Positions 35,393 to 43,281 of a stretch of 64,000 nucleotides of DNA are shown one piece after another (the first letter of the stretch is position 1; the number at the start of each line of letters is the position of its first letter). A program made the position numbers and the translations under genes. Source of the DNA: Streptomyces sp. TRM68416 (GTDB lineage Bacteria; Actinomycetota; Actinomycetes; Streptomycetales; Streptomycetaceae); NCBI RefSeq assembly GCF_014596915.1, contig NZ_JACVWU010000014.1, forward strand, positions 1 through 64,000, in the 5' to 3' direction. The notes under the pieces are model-generated. The model ran no database searches and was not told the DNA's origin. It saw nothing but the letters and a program-made list of their open reading frames with translations.

Positions 35393-36870
35393 CACCGGCC
35401 ACGCGGACCGTCGACGGGCTCGCCACCGACCTGCACCTCCCGGACGGCGACGGCCCCTTCCCGGCCGTCCTCATCCGCACGCCCTACGACCGCACACGGC
35501 ACCGCGCCGAACTGCGCGCCTGGGCCCGCCGCGGATTCGCCGCACTGGCCCAGGACGTACGGGGCCGGCACGCGTCGCCGGGGGAGTGGCACCCGTACGA
35601 GAACGAGGCCGCCGACGGAACGGCGGCCGCCCGCTGGATCCGCCAACAGCCCTGGAGCAACGGCCGGTTGGTCGCGGCCGGTGCCTCCTACGCCGCCCAC
35701 TGCGCCCTCACCCTCGCGCTCGAAGCGCCCCCGGACGCCCGGCCCGACGCCGTCATCGCCGCCGTCCCCGCGCTGGGCCACGCCGAGACGGCCCGCGAAC
35801 CCTCCGGTACGGAACGGCTGCTGGCCCGCGCCGGATGGTGGGCCGCCCACGGCGACCGGCCGGACTCCGACGACCACGCCCTGGACAAGGCCCTCGCCAC
35901 GGACCCCGGCCTGCTCGGCCACCTCCCGCTGACCGGCCTCCCCGACCGGCTCGGCCGGCCCCTGCCCTCCTGGCCCGGCCTGTGGCGGCACCGCGAACGC
36001 GGCCGAATCCACGCGGCGGCGCAGCAGGCCGGGATGCCCCTGCTCGCGGTCGGCGGCCACCACGACCACTTCACCGAGGACACCCTGACCCTGTGGCGCC
36101 GCTGGGGCGGTCCGTCGGCACGACTGCTGCTCGGGCCCTGGGGACACGGCCTCGTCGCCGAGCCCGGACCCGACGCCGACCCGGCCCACCGGGTGAACCT
36201 CGGTGAGCTCTACGTCCGTTGGGCCCGCCGTGCCCTCGCCGGGGACCTCGCTCCCGGGCGGCGCGGCGCGATCGCCCTGGGCGGCAGCCCCCTGTGGACG
36301 CACGCCGACACGGAGGGCGAGCCGCGCACGCAGCACCTGCGTCCGCTGCACGGCGCCTCCTTCACGGCCGACCCCGAACGCCCCGTGTCGTCGGCGGACC
36401 TGGCCGTTCCGCAGGACGGTCCGCCCGACCGCTGTCTGCTGGTCACCCCGCCGCTGCCGCGTCCGCTGGACGTGGTCGGCGACGCGGAGGTGCGGCTGCG
36501 GGCCACCGCCCACACACCGTCCGCCGACTGGGCCGTTCGGCTCGTCTCCCTCACCCCCGAGGGAGTGGCGCAGCGGCTCGCCGTCGGGGTCGTCCGGCGC
36601 GCCGAACCAGCAGGAAGGCAAGCCGAGTTCACCGTAGGACTCGGCCGGCTCGCACGGCGGCTGCCCGCGGGCACCCGGCTCCGCCTGGAGATCGCCGGAC
36701 ACCACTTCCCGGCCCACGCCCGCAACCCCCACACCGGCGACGACCCGGTCACCGCCACCCGGCTGCTCCCCTCCCGGCGCGAGGTCGACGCCGGGAGCGT
36801 GGTGCTCCGGCTGCCCGTCCTCCTGTCCCGCCCCGCACCCGCCCATCCCGCAGAGGAGATCCCGCGATGA
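35389..36870 (+). CDS. CocE/NonD-family serine hydrolase (X-Pro dipeptidyl-peptidase S15-like)
   Basis: This 493-aa alpha/beta hydrolase has nucleophile S100 (AAGASYAAH, the G-x-S-Y form of S15 enzymes), D226 (GGHHDHF) and H253 (LLGPWGHG) as the likely triad. Residues about 330-493 form the C-terminal jellyroll domain of the family. CocE/NonD/PepX enzymes act on esters, amides or X-Pro peptides. Sitting between the leader-binding and YcaO genes with ATGA overlaps at both ends, it may trim the modified peptide or act on a bond in it. Note the Ala-Pro and Asp-Pro bonds in the leader and Asn-Pro near the C-terminus. No signal peptide, so cytosolic. Confidence 0.82.
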   Translation: MTPATRTVDGLATDLHLPDGDGPFPAVLIRTPYDRTRHRAELRAWARRGFAALAQDVRGRHASPGEWHPYENEAADGTAAARWIRQQPWSNGRLVAAGASYAAHCALTLALEAPPDARPDAVIAAVPALGHAETAREPSGTERLLARAGWWAAHGDRPDSDDHALDKALATDPGLLGHLPLTGLPDRLGRPLPSWPGLWRHRERGRIHAAAQQAGMPLLAVGGHHDHFTEDTLTLWRRWGGPSARLLLGPWGHGLVAEPGPDADPAHRVNLGELYVRWARRALAGDLAPGRRGAIALGGSPLWTHADTEGEPRTQHLRPLHGASFTADPERPVSSADLAVPQDGPPDRCLLVTPPLPRPLDVVGDAEVRLRATAHTPSADWAVRLVSLTPEGVAQRLAVGVVRRAEPAGRQAEFTVGLGRLARRLPAGTRLRLEIAGHHFPAHARNPHTGDDPVTATRLLPSRREVDAGSVVLRLPVLLSRPAPAHPAEEIPR

Positions 36871-38246
36871 CGGCGCTGCCGCTGGAAGCTCTGGTCGACC
36901 CCGTCTGCGGCATCGTCCGCGACGTCAAGCCCGTCGACCACCCGGAGGGCGCACCACCCCGCTACACCGCGCTCACCGCCGAGATCGCCGACGCCCGCCG
37001 CCTCGGCCTGTGGCCCGCCGACCGGGTGTCGCTCGGCACCACCTTCGGCGACCCCGAAGGCGCCCGCACAGCCGCGATAGCGGAAGGGATAGAACGGTAC
37101 TGCGGCAACCGGGTGCCGCCGCCCGGCCACCCCGACGCACCCCTGCGCGCCACGGCCGCCGAACTGGCCGAGAAGGGGCTGCGCCTGTACGGCCCCGACG
37201 CACTGCCGGCCTACGCCGACTGGCAGTACGCCCGGGAGAAGTTCCCCTACCGCCGCCTCACCGCCGACACGCCGTCCCTGTGGACGCGGGGCACCGAGCG
37301 GCTGCCCGGGGGCGGGACCGCCGAGGTCTGGGCGCCCGTCGCGCTCACCCACCTCAACTGGCGCCAGGGCGAGCTGCGTTCACTGCCCCGCACCCACCAC
37401 CTCAACTACGCGGGCATCGCCACCGGGCAGGGCTTCGACGACGCGGCCGAGCGCGGCCTGCTGGAGATCGTCGAACGTGACGCGCTCGAAGTGTGGTGGC
37501 ACCTCGACGGCCCCACCCGCGGCATCGACCCGGCCAGCGTGCCCGGCCTCACCGACGACCTCGCCGGAGCCGCGCTCGACGTCCATCTCGTCGAGATGCC
37601 CTCGGAGTTCGCCCCCTGCATGGCCGCGCTCGTGCACGACCCACGGACCGGACTGTACGCCGCCGGGTTCGCCTGCAAGTACGACCCGGCCGAGGCCGCC
37701 CGCAAGGCCGTCCTCGAAGCCGTCCACACCTGGGTGTTCACCCGCGGCCTCACCGACCCCGACGGCTGGGTGTTCCAGGCCGTCGAGGCCGGGCTGCTCG
37801 CCCGCGGACTGTACCTGGACCACCGCGCGGACGGCCGCTATCTCGACGCGTGCGGCGCCCAGTTCGAGCACGTACGGGACCTGGGCGCGCACGTGCAGGT
37901 GTGGCTGGACGAACGGATGGCGCCCGAGGCCCGCCGGTTCACCGACCCCGCCCACGGGACCGTCTCCCTCGACGAGGTCCGGCCCGGCAGCCGGGACCGG
38001 CTGGACCGCGCCCTCCACGAGGGCGGCCACCGCGTCATGACGTTCGACCTCACCACCGAGGACGTGGCCGAGACACCCCTGCGCGTCGCCCGGGTCCTCG
38101 TCTCCGGACTCCTGCCCAACGCCCCCGCCGCCTTCGGCTACTTCGGCTGCCCGCGCCTCGCCGAGGCCGCCGTCGCCCGCGGCTGGCGGACGACCGCGCC
38201 GAGCGCGCCGGAGGACTTCACGCTGGCTCCTCCGCCGCACATGTGA
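36867..38246 (+). CDS. YcaO-family cyclodehydratase
   Basis: This 459-aa enzyme should use ATP to cyclise Ser (or Thr/Cys) of the precursor to azolines. The ATP/Mg-binding acidic motifs are visible: E73-x-x-E76-R77 (AIAEGIERY) and E200-x-x-E203-R204-D205 (LLEIVERDALEVWW). The C-terminus is proline-rich (LAPPPHM), reminiscent of the PxPxP tail of azoline-forming YcaOs. It is coupled to the hydrolase (ATGA) and to the SagB-like gene (GTGA). Thioamide or amidine formation are known alternatives for the family, but the RRE/ThiF and SagB partners favour azoles. Confidence 0.86.
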   Translation: MTALPLEALVDPVCGIVRDVKPVDHPEGAPPRYTALTAEIADARRLGLWPADRVSLGTTFGDPEGARTAAIAEGIERYCGNRVPPPGHPDAPLRATAAELAEKGLRLYGPDALPAYADWQYAREKFPYRRLTADTPSLWTRGTERLPGGGTAEVWAPVALTHLNWRQGELRSLPRTHHLNYAGIATGQGFDDAAERGLLEIVERDALEVWWHLDGPTRGIDPASVPGLTDDLAGAALDVHLVEMPSEFAPCMAALVHDPRTGLYAAGFACKYDPAEAARKAVLEAVHTWVFTRGLTDPDGWVFQAVEAGLLARGLYLDHRADGRYLDACGAQFEHVRDLGAHVQVWLDERMAPEARRFTDPAHGTVSLDEVRPGSRDRLDRALHEGGHRVMTFDLTTEDVAETPLRVARVLVSGLLPNAPAAFGYFGCPRLAEAAVARGWRTTAPSAPEDFTLAPPPHM

Positions 38247-39457
38247 GGTACCTGCTTCCCGTGGATCCCCTTCATGAGCGCGTGGGCCCCCTTCATGAGC
38301 GCGTGGACCTCAGCCCCGAGCGTGCCGAACCCAACCTCGAGCGTGCCGAACCCAACCCCGAGCCCGTGGATCTCGCAGCCGCCCTCGCCCGCGCCCGCTC
38401 GCTGGAACGGCCCGGCCCGGACACCCCCGCAGGGGCCGCCGTCCGCGCCTGGCCGGGACCCCCGCACGCCCTGCCGCAGGCCGTCCCCGGCCAACTGGAC
38501 CTGGACCGGCTGCTGCGCCTCTCCCTGGCGGCCTCGGACGGCTCCGGGCGGCTGCGACCCGCCCCCTCCGCGGGCGCGCTGCACCCCGTGGACGCCGAAC
38601 TCGTCGTAGGCCCCGGCTGCCCGCTGCCCCCCGGCCGCTACGGCTACGACCCGCTGCGCCACCGCGTCCACCACCTCGGCCGCCAACCCGACGGCACGCC
38701 GCCCGGGGCGAGCGTCGAACTCTCCGTCACCCCACAGCGCACGGTCTCCCACTACGGCCACCGCGCCTGGCCGCTGATCCTGCTGGACACCGGGCACGCC
38801 GCCGCGGCGCTGTGGCTCGCGGCCCGCGCACTGGACCTGGCCGAGCCGGAACTCCGCTGCGACGGGCGGAACGAAACTCCGCTCGCCGCACTGCACTTCG
38901 CCCTGCCGCAGGCAGCAGGCCGGACGTCCCGGCCCGAGCGGGCGCGCTCCGGCGAACTGCTGGCCCGCCGCAGCGCCGCGCCGCCGCTCACCGGCACCCC
39001 GCCGCGGGACGCACTGCGCGCGGTCCTCACCACCGCCGCCCGGGCGGGCGCCGGTGAACTCGCCTGGTGCGCGGCCGTCGGCGAGCCCCGGCCCGAACTG
39101 GTCGAACCGGCCCCCGACGGCACCCTGCGGCGGCTCGCGGCGGGGGAGGCCCGGCCGACCCTCGCCGTCTGGGCCGCGCGGCAGGCGTGGATCGCGGACG
39201 CGGGCGCCGTCCTCCTCGCCCACGGCTGCCCGACCGACGCCGACGCACCGCGGATCCGCCGCGCGCATCTGCGGGCCGGCTTCGCCGTCCACCTCGCCCA
39301 CCTGACCGCCGCACGCCACGGCCTGGCCGCCCGTCCCGTCGGCTCCTGGCAGCAGGCGGACCTGGGCGCCGCACTCGGCGGCCCGCCGGGCCGCGACTGG
39401 ATCGTCCACGGCCTGGCCCTCGGCACCACCCACTCCGACCAGGAGAAGACCTCGTGA
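38243..39457 (+). CDS. SagB-like FMN-dependent azoline dehydrogenase
   Basis: This 404-aa protein has a nitroreductase/ThcOx fold. RPAPSAGALHPVDAELVV matches the FMN-binding RPSPSAGALYP motif of SagB-type enzymes, and RPVGSWQQADLGAALG lies near the end. It would oxidise azolines to azoles. The GTG at 38243 overlaps the YcaO stop (GTGA); a second GTG at 38261 is possible. The N-terminal 35 residues (PLHERVG/PLHERVD, ERAEPNL/ERAEPNP) arise from tandem 21-bp duplications and look like a species-specific extension. Confidence 0.78.
   Translation: MRYLLPVDPLHERVGPLHERVDLSPERAEPNLERAEPNPEPVDLAAALARARSLERPGPDTPAGAAVRAWPGPPHALPQAVPGQLDLDRLLRLSLAASDGSGRLRPAPSAGALHPVDAELVVGPGCPLPPGRYGYDPLRHRVHHLGRQPDGTPPGASVELSVTPQRTVSHYGHRAWPLILLDTGHAAAALWLAARALDLAEPELRCDGRNETPLAALHFALPQAAGRTSRPERARSGELLARRSAAPPLTGTPPRDALRAVLTTAARAGAGELAWCAAVGEPRPELVEPAPDGTLRRLAAGEARPTLAVWAARQAWIADAGAVLLAHGCPTDADAPRIRRAHLRAGFAVHLAHLTAARHGLAARPVGSWQQADLGAALGGPPGRDWIVHGLALGTTHSDQEKTS
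38267..38357. repeat. Two back-to-back tandem 21-bp duplications in the SagB-like gene 5' end
   Basis: A 20-base unit at 38267-38286 recurs at 38288-38307 with one mismatch, and another at 38317-38336 recurs exactly at 38338-38357. Both have a period of 21 bases, so the frame is kept and seven-residue peptide repeats result. Confidence 0.8.
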
Positions 39458-41193
39458 TCGTCCACCCCGAGCTGCGCCGCGCCGCACGGCACGCACGGCG
39501 CCCCCTGCTCGCGGCCACCCTCCTGCAGGCGGCCGTCACCCTCACCCACCTCGCCCAGGCCGTCCTGCTGGCGGTCGCCCTCGCCGACCTCGCCCGGGGG
39601 GACACCGAACGGCTCGCGCCGCTCCTCGGCGCGGTGCTCGGCGTCGTCGCCGCGCGCGCCTGGCTCGGCACCTGGCAGCGGCGCACCGCCACCCGCGCCG
39701 GGGCCGCGGTCCGGGTCGCGCTGCGGGACGAACTCCTCGCCCACCTCGGACGGTTGGGCCCCGCGCATCTGACGACCGCCCGCGCCGGAGCCGTCCGCAC
39801 CACTCTCGTCGACGGCGTGGAGGGCGTCGACGCCTACGTCTCCCGCTACCTGCCGCAGCTCCTGATCACCCTCGCCGTGCCGCCCCTGCTGCTCGCGGCC
39901 CTGGCGGTGATCGAACCGGCCGCCCTCCTCGGCCTCGTCCCCGCCGTACTGCTCGCCCTCCTCGGACCGCGCGCCTGGGACCGGCTGCTGGCCAAGCGCG
40001 GCAAGGAACACTGGGACACCTACGAGGAACTGGGCGCCGACTACCTCGAAGCACTGCAGGGGATGCCCGCCCTCCGGGCCGCCGGGGCCGTCGGGCGCAC
40101 CCGTAAACGGCTGGAGCGGCGCTCGGCGGAGCTGCACCGCGCGACCGTCGCCAAGCTGCGTGTCTCCCTCGTCGACACCGGCATCACCGACCTGGCCATC
40201 CAGGGCGGCACCGCGGCCGCCGCGCTCCTCGCCTGCTGGTCGGCCGTCACCGGATCCACCACGGCCACCGGCACCTACCTGGTGCTGCTCCTGACCTCCG
40301 AGTGCTTCCGGCCGGTCCGCGACCTGTCCCGCGAATGGCACGCCGGATACCTGGGCGTGTCGGCCGCCGACGGACTCGCCGCGCTGCGCACCGCCGAACC
40401 CGCCGTCCCCGACACCGGAACGGCACCGGCACACTGGCCCGGCCCGCCCGAACTGCGCTTCGAGAACGTCGAGTTCACCTACGACGGCGCCGAGACGCCC
40501 GCGCTCGGCGGCGTCACCTTCACCGCCGAGGCGGGACGCACGACCGCGATCGTCGGCCCGTCCGGCGCCGGCAAGTCCACGCTCCTCGCCCTGCTCCTGC
40601 GCCACCACGACCCGCAGGGCGGCCGGATCACCCTCGACGGCCGTGACGTGAGCGCGTACACGCTCGACTCGCTGCGCCAGGGCATCGCCGTCGTCTCCCA
40701 GGAGACCTACCTCTTCCACGCCACCATCGCCGACAACCTGCGCCTGGCCCGGCCGGACGCCACCGACGAGGAACTGGTGCGCGCGGCACGCACCGCCGGC
40801 ATCCACGCCGAGGTCACCGCCCTCCCCGACGGTTACGCCACCGTCCTGGGCGAGCGTGGCGCCACCCTGTCCGGCGGCCAGCGCCAGCGGCTCGCCCTCG
40901 CGCGCGCCCTGCTGGCCGACGCTCCGGTGCTCGTCCTCGACGAGGCCACCAGCGCGGTCGACGAGCGCCGCGAGGCGGACATCGTCCGGGACCTGCTCCA
41001 CGCCGCGGGCGGCCGGACCGTCCTGGTGGTCGCCCACCGGCTCGCCGCCGTTCGGCACGCCGAGCGCATCGTCGTCCTCGACGGCGGACGCGTGGACGCC
41101 GTCGGCGAGCACACCACCCTGGTCGCAGCCGGGGGCGTCTACACCGAGCTCGTCAAGGCGGGCCACGCTCACCAGGAAGGGCTCGCCGCATGA
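39454..41193 (+). CDS. Exporter-fold ABC transporter, fused membrane/ATPase half-transporter 1 (CydD-like)
   Basis: This 579-aa protein has an N-terminal six-helix ABC1 membrane domain (residues about 15-310) and a C-terminal ATPase. ATPase motifs are Walker A GPSGAGKST, signature LSGGQRQR, Walker B VLVLDEATSAVD and H-loop VVAHRLAAV. It is coupled to the SagB-like gene by GTGA and to the next half-transporter by ATGA, so the two should form a heterodimer. It could export the mature peptide. Alternatively it could act like YbtPQ/IrtAB, which share this fold but import metallophores. Confidence 0.86.
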   Translation: MIVHPELRRAARHARRPLLAATLLQAAVTLTHLAQAVLLAVALADLARGDTERLAPLLGAVLGVVAARAWLGTWQRRTATRAGAAVRVALRDELLAHLGRLGPAHLTTARAGAVRTTLVDGVEGVDAYVSRYLPQLLITLAVPPLLLAALAVIEPAALLGLVPAVLLALLGPRAWDRLLAKRGKEHWDTYEELGADYLEALQGMPALRAAGAVGRTRKRLERRSAELHRATVAKLRVSLVDTGITDLAIQGGTAAAALLACWSAVTGSTTATGTYLVLLLTSECFRPVRDLSREWHAGYLGVSAADGLAALRTAEPAVPDTGTAPAHWPGPPELRFENVEFTYDGAETPALGGVTFTAEAGRTTAIVGPSGAGKSTLLALLLRHHDPQGGRITLDGRDVSAYTLDSLRQGIAVVSQETYLFHATIADNLRLARPDATDEELVRAARTAGIHAEVTALPDGYATVLGERGATLSGGQRQRLALARALLADAPVLVLDEATSAVDERREADIVRDLLHAAGGRTVLVVAHRLAAVRHAERIVVLDGGRVDAVGEHTTLVAAGGVYTELVKAGHAHQEGLAA

Positions 41194-42956
41194 GCAGCAC
41201 CACCACCGACCGCGGCAGCGCCGCCATACCCGCACGCGGCTCCCTGCGCGCCCTGCTCCCCGCCCTCGCCGGGCACCGGGGCATGATGGCCCGCACCTGC
41301 GGCGCCGCGCTCGTCGAGCAGGGCTCGCTGGTCGCCCTGCTGACGCTGGCCGCGCACACCGTCGGAACCGCCGTCATCGAGGACCGCGCCCCCGCGGCCG
41401 GCACGATCACCGCGCTCGTCGTCCTCGTCCTTCTGCGCACCCTGATGACCTGGCGCGAAATGGACCTCAGCCACGACCTGGCCTACCGGGTGCTGTCGGA
41501 ACTGCGCGTGCGGGTCTTCGACGGGCTCGCCCGCAGCGCGCCCGCCCGCGTCGCCGGCCGCCGCAGCGGGGACCTCGCTGCCACCGCCATGGCCGACGTC
41601 GAGGCACTGGAGTTCTTCTACGCCCACACCACCGCCCAACTCCTCGCCTCCGGCGTGGTGTTCACCGGCGGGACCGCCGTGCTGGCCACGGTGGAGCCAT
41701 GGCTGCTGGCGGCGGTGCTGCCGGTCGCCGCGCTGCTCGCCGCGGCGCCCTTCGCCGACGCCCGCGGCCGGGCGGCGCGCGGAGCCCGCACCCGGGCGGC
41801 CACCGCGAAGCTGTCGGCGGACAGCGTGGAGGCCGTCGACGGGCTGCGTGAGCTCCTCGCCTTCGGCGGGCTGGCCGAGCGCCGCCGCCTCCTCGCCGAC
41901 CAGGGCCGACGGGTGGGGGAGGCCCAGCGCGCCGAGGCCACCTGGGAGGCCATGGCCGCCGCGGTCCGCGACCTCCTCATCGTGCTCGCGGTCCTCGGCG
42001 TGGTGGCCGCCGCCGCACAGTCGGTGACCTCCGGGCGGCTGCACGGCGCCTGGGCACCCGCGGCGATGACGCTGGCCCTGTCGGTGCTGGGGCCCGTCGC
42101 CGAGTCCGCCAGGGTACTGAGCCAGGCCGTGGGACTGCGCGCCGCCGCCGCCCGCGTCGATACGGCCCTCAAGGCGCCGGCCCTCGCCCCGCCGCCCGCC
42201 TCACCCCGCCCCCTCGGCCCGGGACCGCTGGGCGTCCGGCTGCACCGGGTGCGCTTCGACTACGGCGGTCAACCCGTGCTGGACGGAGCCGAACTGACCG
42301 TACCCGCCGGGCAGACCCTCGCCCTGGTAGGGGTCTCGGGGGCAGGCAAGTCGACCTGCGCCCACCTGCTGGCCCGCTTCTGGGATCCGTCCGAGGGCAG
42401 CGTCCAGCTGATACCCGGCGACGGCGAGCCCGTCGACCTGCGGGACCTGAGCGACGCCGAACTCCGCCGCGCCGTCGCCGTGGTGGGCCAGGACACCCCC
42501 CTCTTCCACGGCACCCTCGCCGACAACGTACGGCTCGCCGCGCCCGAGGCCGACGACGACCTCCTCGCCGAAACGGCCCGGCTGTGCGGCGTCGACCGGA
42601 TCGCCCCCATGGACACTCTCGTCGGCGAGCGCGGCTCCACCCTGTCCGGCGGCCAGCGCGCCCGGATCGCGCTCGCCCGCGCGCTGCTCGCGCAGCCGAG
42701 ACTGCTCGTGCTCGACGAGACCACCGCCCACCTGGACAACGCCGGTGACGCCCAGCTCGCCACCGTTCTCCGCACGGAAGGCCGCACCACGATCGTCATC
42801 GCCCACCGCCCCGCCACCATCCGCCGCGCCGACCGCATCGCCGTCCTCGAAGCCGGCCGCATCACGGAGGAAGGCACCTGGGACGAACTCACCGCCCGCC
42901 CCGACAGCGCGCTGGGCCGCGTCCTCGCCCTCGGCTCGTCCGCAGCCGTCGACTGA
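41190..42956 (+). CDS. Exporter-fold ABC transporter, fused half-transporter 2 (CydC-like)
   Basis: This 588-aa partner has a membrane domain at residues about 20-330 and an ATPase. Its motifs are Walker A GVSGAGKST, signature LSGGQRAR, Walker B LLVLDETTAHLD and IAHRPATI. The Walker B catalytic Glu is present in both partners. It ends the coupled operon that starts at the precursor gene. Confidence 0.86.
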   Translation: MSSTTTDRGSAAIPARGSLRALLPALAGHRGMMARTCGAALVEQGSLVALLTLAAHTVGTAVIEDRAPAAGTITALVVLVLLRTLMTWREMDLSHDLAYRVLSELRVRVFDGLARSAPARVAGRRSGDLAATAMADVEALEFFYAHTTAQLLASGVVFTGGTAVLATVEPWLLAAVLPVAALLAAAPFADARGRAARGARTRAATAKLSADSVEAVDGLRELLAFGGLAERRRLLADQGRRVGEAQRAEATWEAMAAAVRDLLIVLAVLGVVAAAAQSVTSGRLHGAWAPAAMTLALSVLGPVAESARVLSQAVGLRAAAARVDTALKAPALAPPPASPRPLGPGPLGVRLHRVRFDYGGQPVLDGAELTVPAGQTLALVGVSGAGKSTCAHLLARFWDPSEGSVQLIPGDGEPVDLRDLSDAELRRAVAVVGQDTPLFHGTLADNVRLAAPEADDDLLAETARLCGVDRIAPMDTLVGERGSTLSGGQRARIALARALLAQPRLLVLDETTAHLDNAGDAQLATVLRTEGRTTIVIAHRPATIRRADRIAVLEAGRITEEGTWDELTARPDSALGRVLALGSSAAVD

Positions 42957-43281
42957 CGCTCGATTCCGTCGTGCACGAGCGGACGGCAGCGGAGCGACGT
43001 GGCCCAGGGCAACGACGGTGCCGGGGCCGCGCCGGAGGGCGAGGGGCGCGGTGCGAGCGGGCGGCCCGCCCGTCGCCGCGGGACGTGGCCGGCGCCGGCC
43101 ACGCTGCGCTCGAACCGGCCACCGGTGCCGACGCCATGGACCGGGGAGCCCGGTGCGGAGCCGACCCGGAGGAGGGCCCCTGGCGGCCATCACGCTCGCG
43201 GAGGCACGCGCGGTCGCCGGGAGCCGCACACGCCGCTCGCCTCCAGCCGGGCTCCGCCGCTGTCGTCCGGGCGGCGGCGTG
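42957..43281. other. Gene-free convergent region with a 20-bp palindrome
   Basis: About 325 bases separate the end of the RiPP operon from the convergent BCCT gene. No frame here shows a domain or a good start. The only structure is a perfect 20-bp palindrome at 43084-43103 (CGTGGCCGGCGCCGGCCACG), with a shorter CGGGCG/CGCCCG repeat just before it; these may terminate both transcripts. Confidence 0.5.
43084..43103. terminator. 20-bp perfect palindrome, candidate bidirectional terminator
   Basis: CGTGGCCGGCGCCGGCCACG lies between the convergent ends of the ABC gene (42956) and the BCCT gene (43282). It is self-complementary throughout, and its position fits termination from both sides. Confidence 0.4.

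Noticed and set aside
36867..38246. Thioamide- or amidine-forming YcaO (bottromycin or thioviridamide type)
   Set aside because: No TfuA or standalone amidohydrolase gene is present; the RRE/ThiF-like and SagB-like partners point to azole formation.
38267..38357. CRISPR-like array
   Set aside because: There are only two copies of each unit, in direct tandem without spacers, and they keep the reading frame of the SagB-like gene.
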